Positions 58,059 to 64,000 of a DNA stretch of 64,000 nt are shown piece after piece (positions within the stretch are counted from its first letter, which is position 1; every line of letters begins with the position of its first letter). Location: positions 29,081,752-29,145,751 of the forward strand of contig CM065687.1 of the NCBI GenBank assembly GCA_017654935.2, written 5' to 3'. The stretch comes from Phymorhynchus buccinoides. Taxonomy: Eukaryota > Mollusca > Gastropoda > Neogastropoda > Raphitomidae. The position numbers and the translations under genes were made by a program. The notes under the pieces are model-generated. The model searched no databases, was not told where the DNA came from, and worked only from the letters and a program-made list of their open reading frames with translations.

Positions 58059-61000
58059 TGCTATCTGGCAGTCATAGTCGCGATATGACAGACAGGCATG
58101 CATGATATTTAATTGTACAGTGGAACCTCCCTTAACGACTCCAGGGAGCATCCCAACAGCCAGAGCACTTGAACAATTCAGTACAAATGCACCAGCTAGG
58201 GATGAGAACATTACGTGTGTGACCGTTTTTGATTACCCCGCCGTGTGGGCAGCCACACTCCGTCTTCGGGGGATTTTAGACTGATGATGTTATGCTGGGA
58301 GCTTGTCATGGCTTAAGACAATCCCCGCACAACCATTCAGAGCATAACAACATTTTGATGAAGCCTTGCCGTTCTAGCTTATGTCAACTGGTCTGACACA
58401 GCCTCATGCCAAGGCAACTCTCCTGTATTAATTTGCCCTGCATCTCTTCAACTCTTTTTGTATCTCAAATTCTCATATTCGGATTTTGACTTAGTATATT
58501 TTTGGAGATTAAAGAATATGACTGTGGAACAATAGGTTTTGATTGGGTTTAAAAAATGATTACGGTATTTTACGGACTATAAGACGATACTTTTTTCTGT
58601 GCCTTATAATGTGACTGATAGTATAGTAAAATACTATAATAACAAAATCTGAATTTTGTGTAAAAATGTGGGGGTAGTCCATAAAATACGGTATAACATT
58701 TTAAAGAAAAATGTCATTTTCATTTAGCATGCACTTTTGATAAAAACCAGTATTTTCATGTAAAATGTTCTAAGTCAGTTGATGTTTGTTTGTGTGTGTG
58801 TGTGTGCGCGCGTGCATGCACACGCGCATACATGTGTAAAACATTATTTTTTCATTTTATTTTCAGAAAAAATCCTTTCGCTTTCAATCCCTTCAAAAAG
58901 CCTGCCTCCAAAGATCACACTGCAACATCCACCAGTTCACAGTCAGAAAAGTTGTCCACTGCTTCCTCCTCCTCCTCCTCATCCTCATCATCAAGTTCTT
59001 CCTCGTCCAAGTCAGGAAAGAAGTCGGACAAAGCTGGAGAGAAACGCAAGGCAAAATCTGCCCTTGATGAAATCATGGAAGTGAGTTGAGTTTGTGTTGG
59101 ATTGTGGGGATAGTCGGAGCGTGTTCGACTGGAGTTTTTGTGGATTGGACGCATGTGTGGGTGCATGATAGAATCCTTATAGCTACTTTGTATTCAGATA
59201 GGCTAATACAAATAATAGTTAACCATATTTTTCAGATTATAAGGCGATGCTTTTATTCTCAGACTGAGACCCCTGGTCCTTACAATATGACTAGTAACAT
59301 AGTAAGGAACTTTCCTTCGCAAAATCAGAATTCTGTGTATAATGTGGGGGGTGCATCTTATACTAGTCTGAAAAATGTATGGTATATTAATTGATCTGGA
59401 GTTTAGCTTTTTGTTTGGTTTAATAAGATAACAATTATTGTCATATTAAAAAAGAGAAGTCTTATTGAGACTACACTATTATGAATTAGACGTTTTCCCT
59501 CTTTACCTGCGTCCTATCATTCACGATAAGTGGTGTGTCTGCAGGTGGAAGAGAAAAAGAAAGAGAAGACGAATCGCAAAGACCACTGGCTGTGCAAGGA
59601 CATTGTGGTGAAGGTGGTCTTCAAACGTCTAGGGGACAAGTACTACAAGAAGAAGGCCTATATCAAGGTTAGTAACACTATGAAGGTCGTGTGAAATGGA
59701 AAGAGTGAATGCATGAATGCATGTATTCTATTGTTGTTGTTGGCTTACCCTGGCTAAAAGACTCCAGGGATCTTTTAGTGAAGGTGGTCTTCAAACGCCT
59801 AGGGGACAAGTACTACAAGAAGAAGGCCTATATCAAGGTTAGTAACACTGTGAAGGTCGTGTGAAATGGAAAGAGTGAATGCATGAATGCATGTGTTCTG
59901 TTGTTGTTGTTGGCTTACCCTGGCTAAAAGACTCCAGGGATCTTTTAGTGAAGGTGGTCTTCAAACGCCTAGGGGACAAGTACTACAAGAAGAAGGCCTA
60001 TGTCAAGGTTAGTAACACTATGAAGGTCATGTGAAATGGTAAGAGTGAATGCATGAATGCATGTGTTCTATTGTTGTTGTTGGCTTACCCTGGCTAAAAG
60101 ACTCCAGGGATCTTTTAGTGAAGGTGGTCTTCAAACGCCTAGGGGACAAGTACTACAAGAAGAAGGCCTATGTCAAGGTTAGTAACACTGTGAAGGTCAT
60201 GTGAAATGGAAAGAGTGAATGCATGAATGCATGTGTTCTATTGTTGTTGTTGGCTTACCCTGGCTAAAAGACTCCAGGGATCTTTTAGTGAAGGTGGTCT
60301 TCAAACGTCTAGGGGACAAGTACTACAAGAAGAAGGCCTATGTCAAGGTTAGTAACACTATGAAGGTCATGTGAAATGGTAAGAGTGAATGCATGAATGC
60401 ATGTGTTCTATTGTTGTTGTTGGCTTACCCTGGCTAAAAGACTCCAGGGATCTTTTAGTGAAGGTGGTCTTCAAACGCCTAGGGGACAAGTACTACAAGA
60501 AGAAGGCCTATGTCAAGGTTAGTAACACTGTGAAGGTCATGTGAAATGGAAAGAGTGAAAGAAGGAATGCATGTGTTCTGTTGTTGTTGGCTTACCCTGG
60601 CTAAAAGACTCCAGGGATCTTTAAGTGAAAGTGGTCTTCAAACTCCTAGGGGACAAATACTACAAGAAGAAGGCCTATGTCAAGGTTAGTAACATTGTGA
60701 AGGTCGTGTGAAATGGGAAAAAATGATTGCATGTGTTCTGTTGTTGTTATTGTTGGCTTACCCTGGCTAAAAGACTCCAGGGATCATCCCAACAGCTGAA
60801 GCAATTGAACACTGTGGTAAAAGTGCACCAGCTAGGGATGAGAACATTACGCGTGTGACCGTTTTTGATTACCCCGCCACGTGAGCAGCCACACTCCGTC
60901 TTCAGGGGGAGCATGTGTTCTGTGACCACCATGCAGCTAAGGCTAAAAACCAGGTATAAAATTACAGTATTGCACGCTTCATTTGGAAGTCATCTGAGGC

Positions 61001-62820
61001 ATTTATGTTGGGGTTTTGTTGTTGTTGCCTGTTTACTAGGTAAACAAATGTGACCTAGCACCACGAAAGGGACATTAAGTGTCAAAATGACCATTCTGAG
61101 ATAGTGGTACAGCTAGAAACCTCAGACAATTCTCTTTCAAATGATATAAGAACCATTCTTGTAATGTTTTCCGTTTTAGAGTTATAAGCATTTAATTTTG
61201 GTAGGGTGACTGTCTGCCATTTTGAGAAATCACAGTCTAACCTAGTTTAGCCTAGCTGAAGAAAATGCATCAACCTACTCATTTAAAAGCACGTTTTGGA
61301 ATATTTAGAGACTATAACAAGGATTGTCCTTTATAAATATGAAAGATGAGATGTTAGAGAGCACGAAAATACCCATAACTCAAAATTGAAAAAAAAAGAC
61401 TTTTGACTTTGTAAGCCTGTTGTGAGAAACTAGCCCAGCGACTTAATGTCCCTTTCGTGGTTCTGGTTCACAAATATACTTTATATCAGATATTGTAGAG
61501 AACAGGGGTATCACCCACAGAACAAAGCAGTATTACATGGTGTTCATTCAAATGGTCATAGGGATACAAGATCAACCTTTGTTTTAAATGAGCAACTTAG
61601 GACGCGGATTTGACCGCCAGGGGGCAGTCAAACCAGTAGGGGCTTATCGCATGATTTTCTTAGTTGGGCGTAGTGAGAGAGAGAGAGAGAGAGGGAGGGA
61701 CTCCTCTCTCTCTCTCTCTCTCACTACGCCCAACTAAGAAAATCATGCGATAAGCCCCTACTGGTTTGACTGCCCGCTGGCGGTCAAATCCACGTCATAA
61801 GTTGACCATTAGATGGCTTAGAGTCAAAACGGACTGTCTTTAGATGGTCCATTGACTTAATAATATTATGGAACATATTACGAAAACTAATAACTAATAA
61901 GATTGATAAACGCATAACATGTGGATTCTCCTATTTGTATCGTCTTTTTTTAATTTATTTTATTTTATCAGTCTTTTTAAAATACAACAGGGCTGGCCAA
62001 AACCTACTAGCCTGGTAGCCATTGGCTAGTATAAAAATCTGTGTGCGAGTAGATTTCAAAAGTCACTAGCCCGATGGGCGACTGCAAATTTCAGTATTGC
62101 ACGGCCCTGGGTTGTTTTTGTTTTTACCACTGAGTCTCTCCACACAATCTCCTTTCCAACCCACTATCAAAACAAGCTCAGCTGTCTGCTTAGATTTAGC
62201 ATACCAGCACTTGTACTGAAAAGAAAGGAAAGGCAGTCTCCTCAATCTCCTCCCCCTTCTCTCTCTCCCCCTGTCAGTATAATTTATCTTTCTCTTTACT
62301 TTTCTCTTTTATTTCTTTCCTTCCCATTCTTTCTTTTCCTCTTCCTCTCTCTCCTTTCTGTTCTTTTTTTAATCTCCTTCTTTCTCCCCTATGTATGTGT
62401 GTGTTCAGGGATTTTAATTGTTGTTTTCTCCGGGCTAGTAAAAATGTGTTCTGGCGAGTAATATTTTTTAATTACTCGCCCGAAGGGTGAGTGAAGTTTT
62501 TAAAGTTTGGCCAGCCCTGTACAAGTTATTAGTCTTCACTATAAGTTCCAAGATAAGTCAATACACCATCAGAAGATAGTCCATTTTGATGCTAAGCCAT
62601 CGTAAGTTAATTGGCAAAATCGTATTAATTATTAATAATTAATAAGTATCATTCTTTAATTCTCATAATATCATATCGGTACCTCTTGTTTCTTAATTAT
62701 TTTTCCACCCTGCTGTGCAGGACGTCAAAGACCTGTACACGGGGATCATCAAGATGCTGGACAGCGGAGACACGCTCAAGGTGGACCAGACTCACGTGGA
62801 AACTGTCATCCCTGCTATCG
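46282..62820 (+). CDS. KIN: KIN17, DNA/RNA-binding zinc-finger protein; 3' end outside window
   Basis: KIN17 is a nuclear DNA- and RNA-binding protein linked to DNA damage response, replication and pre-mRNA processing. Exons: 46282-46401, 47743-47837, 49149-49315, 50889-51122, 57212-57257, 58867-59080, 59545-59667, 62721-62820. All junctions are GT-AG and in phase, giving 366 residues plus one base. The start MGKGKPGFLTPKAIANRIKA matches the family N-terminus. The zinc finger is C30-x2-C33-x12-H46-x5-H52. The winged-helix region follows in exons 3-4 (RRFGTKRVHANIVYQEYI, WETLTDFIKWLGREG). Then come a charged segment and a Ser-rich stretch (exon 6). KSALDEIMEVEEKKK and the start of the C-terminal SH3-like/KOW region (VKVVFKRLGDKYYKKKA) come next, then LKVDQTHVETVIPAIG. 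The last ~50 residues must lie right of 64000. Intron 4 holds a LINE, intron 7 a tandem array. Confidence 0.96.
46495..46600. repeat. (CT)n microsatellite in KIN intron 1
   Basis: About 105 bases of CT with a few CCT interruptions. Confidence 0.95.
46841..47001. repeat. Hairpin bounded by 34-bp direct repeats
   Basis: Left direct repeat 46841-46874, hairpin arm 46875-46920, loop AGTCA, arm 46926-46967, right direct repeat 46968-47001. The hairpin arm begins GTGGATCAGAGCCAAAGGG. The direct repeat begins TCATTGCTAGGTGATTGG and its two copies differ at three positions. Confidence 0.85.
47136..47393. mobile_element. piggyBac-like MITE, inverted copy
   Basis: It lies in the opposite orientation to 7910-8160: CCCTTTCACTGCCAATGTCG on the left, TTGGCAGTGAAAGGGTTAA on the right. 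It is in KIN intron 1. Confidence 0.8.
47743..47837 (+). CDS. KIN: KIN exon 2
   Basis: NGFKCHMMSESHQRQLLL with the two zinc-finger histidines, then FAENPDEYVDSFS. Donor GTAAGT, phase 2. Confidence 0.95.
47920..48020 (+). repeat. Dispersed repeat family G copy
   Basis: Same boxes as 27908-28026 (TTTATAGCCCCGTCGACTGC). It is in KIN intron 2. The rest of this intron to 49148 holds nothing recognisable. Confidence 0.8.
49149..49315 (+). CDS. KIN: KIN exon 3
   Basis: KEFEEGYCELLKRRFGTK to DFIKWLGRE, the winged-helix region. Donor GTACGG. Confidence 0.95.
50676..50855. mobile_element. Tc1/mariner-pogo-like MITE ending beside KIN exon 4
   Basis: Terminal inverted repeats CAGTGGAACCTCCCTTATAA and TTATAAGGGAGGTTCCACTG with a TA duplicate on each side. 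The interior also repeats CTTATAAGACCTC. It ends 33 bases before exon 4, so it supplies much of the intron's 3' end. Confidence 0.8.
50889..51122 (+). CDS. KIN: KIN exon 4
   Basis: GKCTVDYTEKGWFVQYIDRD, PETIRKQEASRAKEK, then an acidic/basic stretch and TEFTELQRQDEDEK. Donor GTGAGC. Confidence 0.95.
51735..54002 (+). pseudogene. LINE ORF2, endonuclease and start of polymerase
   Basis: An open frame of 755 residues. After about 230 residues of Pro/Ser-rich leader the AP-endonuclease begins: LQLALFNARSV (Asn), VFVITESWL (Glu), RGGGIALISKNS, HFICVYRPPP (Tyr), CIILGDINVHFD (GDxN) and SLASDHFCIV (SDH). All catalytic motifs are present. The linker and start of the polymerase follow (FKTAIVKPLLKKSS). 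At 53939 the frame enters inserted sequence (YWRTGCMLCEFVSSK) and stops at 54000-54002, so the polyprotein is cut just before the fingers. Confidence 0.88.
53984..55335 (+). pseudogene. LINE ORF2, reverse transcriptase part
   Basis: After the inserted piece the frame resumes at PNTLKNYRPISNLSF and stays open for about 450 residues. Seen in order: QSAYRPFHSTETALLKV, LLDLSAAFDTIDH (motif A Asp), GVPQGSVLGPVLF (motif B), SFADDTQL (motif C FADD), LGFHISQDMS, LDYCNSLLYGCPQHL, HWLSIKARIDYKI and SAPSVWNSLPRE. The catalytic residues are intact. Only the break with the upstream frame makes this copy defective. Confidence 0.88.
55434..55494. repeat. (GA)n/(GT)n in LINE 3' UTR
   Basis: About 40 bases of GA then GT, at the same element position as 24863-24964. 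A second GT run lies at 55564-55588. Confidence 0.9.
57212..57257 (+). CDS. KIN: KIN exon 5 (46 nt)
   Basis: VTFSMSAVKKDESSQ plus two bases of Leu. Human KIN has VTFNL at this point. Both phases fit. Donor GTAAGT. The intron sequence 55779-57211 holds nothing recognisable outside the LINE. Confidence 0.9.
58018..58058. repeat. Run of 41 cytosines
   Basis: Uninterrupted poly-C in KIN intron 5. The true length is unreliable in most sequencing. Confidence 0.95.
58118..58290 (+). repeat. Chimeric repeat: pogo-like MITE end joined to family D
   Basis: CAGTGGAACCTCCCTTAA (58118-58135) equals the end of the MITE at 50676-50855. It is followed directly by GACTCCAGGGAGCATCCCAA and GTGTGACCGTTTTTGATTAC, the family D sequence also found at 60755-60912. 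Confidence 0.75.
58563..58694. mobile_element. MITE family E copy
   Basis: Inverted ends CGGTATTTTACGGACTATAA and AGTCCATAAAATACGGTATA. The interior holds AAATCTGAATTTTGTGTAAA, as at 63632. Confidence 0.75.
58867..59080 (+). CDS. KIN: KIN exon 6
   Basis: KNPFAFNPFKKPASKD, a Ser-rich run of about 30 residues, then a basic KSGKKSDKAGEKRKAKS (nuclear-localisation-like) and ALDEIME. The (TCC)n coding the serines is a microsatellite within the exon. Donor GTGAGT. Confidence 0.93.
59222..59384. mobile_element. MITE family E copy
   Basis: Inverted ends CCATATTTTTCAGATTATAA and TAGTCTGAAAAATGTATGG. In KIN intron 6. Confidence 0.65.
59545..59667 (+). CDS. KIN: KIN exon 7
   Basis: 41 residues: VEEKKKEKTNRKDHWLCKD, IVVKVVFKRLGDKYYKKK, AYIK. 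Start of the C-terminal domain. Its last 60 bases are the first unit of the tandem array. Donor GTTAGT, phase 0. Confidence 0.94.
59608..60790 (+). repeat. 170-bp tandem array containing part of KIN exon 7
   Basis: Units begin with GTGAAGGTGGTCTTCAAACG at 59608, 59778, 59948, 60118, 60288, 60458 and, degraded, 60625 (period 170, last step 167). Each holds the final 60 bases of exon 7, the donor GTTAGT and about 110 bases of intron including CTTACCCTGGCTAAAAGACT. Copies differ at a few sites (CGT/CGC, ATC/GTC). The last unit runs into family D at about 60755. Confidence 0.97.
60755..60912 (+). repeat. Dispersed repeat family D copy
   Basis: CTTACCCTGGCTAAAAGACT, CCAGGGATCATCCCAACAGC, GTGTGACCGTTTTTGATTAC, ACACTCCGTCTTCAGGGGG. 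The first 35 bases are also part of every 170-bp unit upstream. 60913-61590 holds nothing else I recognise. Confidence 0.75.
61594..61804. mobile_element. Long hairpin with (GA)n/(CT)n tip
   Basis: The left arm (61594-61692) and right arm (61705-61804) pair almost perfectly: GGATTTGACCGCCAG with CTGGCGGTCAAATCC, CTTATCGCATGATTTTCTTA with its complement, and GA repeats with CT repeats at the tip. It has the structure of a fold-back element. In KIN intron 7. Confidence 0.85.
61988..62519. mobile_element. hAT-like MITE
   Basis: Ends CAGGGCTGGCCAAA and TTTGGCCAGCCCTG, flanked on both sides by TACAA. CAGGG...CCAAA termini resemble hAT elements, although hAT targets are normally 8 bp. The interior contains ACTAGCCCGATGGGCGA and TTACTCGCCCGAAGGG. 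Confidence 0.65.
62721..62820 (+). CDS. KIN: KIN exon 8, last one in window
   Basis: DVKDLYTGIIKMLDSGDTLK then VDQTHVETVIPAIG plus one base. Acceptor TGTGCAG, donor GTAAGC. The next exon should begin the GKRILVLNGGYRG-type KOW segment and lies outside. Confidence 0.94.
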
Positions 62821-62849
62821 GTAAGCTTTGGGCACACCTTTGTGATGGA

Positions 62850-63260
62850 GGCTTGGGGCTCCAATCTTTGAGACCCCATCTGGGGCAGTGGGTGGATGCC
62901 TCGTGCCTCCATGGACAACCCCACCCCCCTCCACGAGTCTCCCCGTGGGGATACCGGAGGGTCTTTCATAAAAATAGTTCCCCCACCTTCTGGAAGTTCT
63001 GTGCTTGAAACTTCCCCTAATCTGCCACTCTCTGTGGCTCTGCCTTTTCCTTTCTATCATCTACCAGTACTGTATTTCTGACTTATTGATCCATTCTCTT
63101 GCCTTATTTAAAAAAATCCTCCAAATAATTTTTCTCCCTTCAACTCCTCCAAAATCAGAATGTGTTGGCTGTACGCAGCAGGGAGACCTGTGAAAACTGA
63201 AAACCGGACAAATACGTACCTTATCCATTATGGCCTGGGAACGCAGAAGATGAAGAAGAG
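62850..63260 (+). repeat. Dispersed repeat family J, longer copy
   Basis: Shares CCCCGTGGGGATACC, AGTTCCCCCACCTTCTGGAA and CTGCCTTTTCC with 38807-39135, and extends further 5' (CATCTGGGGCAGTGGGTGG). Confidence 0.65.
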
Positions 63261-63631
63261 ACCCATGGCAATCTAAAACCGTATTGTCTGTTGTCTTCAA
63301 GATCTCTTGACTGGGAGATTTGGTGTCTTATCTTGTTCAAGGCATAATCCCTTCGAACGATATTCTGTCCATTACTCCAGAACAGTGGTTGCTTCCTATG
63401 CTATATGGAGCAGATGAATCCTAAGAAATGTACAGAAGTAATAATATATCGGTTTCTAAAATCAACTTAGCTATAAGTGGTACAAGTGGCTTCTTGATGG
63501 CACTAGAAATAGAATGCTCCCAGATGTATGCAATCACTATGCATGCAGTCATGGTGAAACACTACTACGCAACAATTGTCTGTAAATGTTTGAAAAAAAG
63601 TTGTTCATTTGAACTGGAGTAGTACCATATT

Positions 63632-63760
63632 TTATGGACTATAAGGCAATACTTTTTTCCCCCAGGCTGAGACTTATAATATGACTAAGAATATAGCGAG
63701 AAAGTGCAACAATCAAATCTGAATTTTGTGTAAAATTTAGGGGGTGCGCCTTAAGATAAA
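63632..63760. mobile_element. MITE family E, truncated copy
   Basis: Left end ACCATATTTTATGGACTATA and the interior AAATCTGAATTTTGTGTAAA are present. The right end breaks off after GGGTGCGCCTTAAG. Nothing recognisable follows to 64000. Confidence 0.65.
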
Positions 63761-64000
63761 AAAAAAGAAGAGGTAATTATCTCAAACAGCCATCATTCAA
63801 AACATACTGTGAACAAATAATTTTTCTTTCTGGCTCCCACTGTGTGGAACAAACTTGTGTCAATATGCATGACTGTTCCTTTAATAAAACGTTCATGGTG
63901 TGTGTGTGTATGTGTTTTGGGCCTGTGTCTCTGTCTCTGTTGTGTGAGATGTATGTTTACTGTTTGTGTACCTAAAACTTGTATTCAACAATAAGAAATG

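Noticed and set aside
59778..60690. Extra KIN exon pieces as coding exons
   Set aside because: Each lacks the first half of exon 7, and joining to phase 0 gives a stop. Human KIN has only one such segment.

Overview
The window is animal nuclear DNA, most likely from a protostome and probably a gastropod mollusc. Three observations point this way. All three recognisable genes are split by GT-AG introns. One of them is the NIT-FHIT fusion gene, known from flies and nematodes but encoded as two separate genes in vertebrates. The rest is dense in microsatellites, tRNA-headed SINEs, CR1/L2-type LINEs and many short inverted-repeat elements. The mollusc assignment is inference; a search would settle it. 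There is one 500-base assembly gap (18152-18651).

Three genes are supported. (1) The 3' end of EBP (sterol delta8-delta7 isomerase), plus strand: a 37-nt exon at 27743-27779 and the terminal exon at 28576-28924. The upstream exons were not found. (2) A complete NitFhit gene, minus strand, 43904 down to 34207, in nine coding exons whose splice phases all join. It has both the nitrilase Glu-Lys-Cys triad and the HIT motif. Exon 1 carries a one-base frame conflict, so the start is uncertain. (3) KIN (KIN17), plus strand, from 46282: eight exons covering about 366 residues, with the C-terminal ~50 residues beyond the right edge. EBP and NitFhit are tail to tail. NitFhit and KIN are head to head, about 2.4 kb apart. 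The three proteins act in unrelated processes (sterol synthesis, nitrilase/dinucleotide metabolism, DNA/RNA binding), and nothing seen suggests a joint pathway.

Layout: 1-6057 is a giant imperfect palindrome with ~3-kb arms whose axis lies inside a piggyBac-like MITE end. 6058-18151 is repeat-rich DNA with long (AC)n, (AG)n, (GAA)n and (GAT)n tracts, minisatellites, MITEs and a nested SINE. 18152-18651 is the gap. 18880-19425 is a 55-bp minisatellite. 21540-24180 holds decayed LINE endonuclease and reverse transcriptase pieces. 24590-26048 is a 5'-truncated minus-strand LINE. 27743-28924 is EBP. 30287-33700 holds MITEs and a SINE. 34207-43904 is NitFhit. 44403-44700 is a SINE. 46282 to the end is KIN, whose fourth intron holds a nearly full-length LINE related to the truncated one.

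The most unusual features are the palindrome and a 170-bp tandem amplification (seven copies) that includes the 3' half of KIN exon 7 with its splice donor. Others are a hairpin insertion bounded by 34-bp direct repeats in KIN intron 1, and a paired MITE family on both sides of the FHIT exon of NitFhit.
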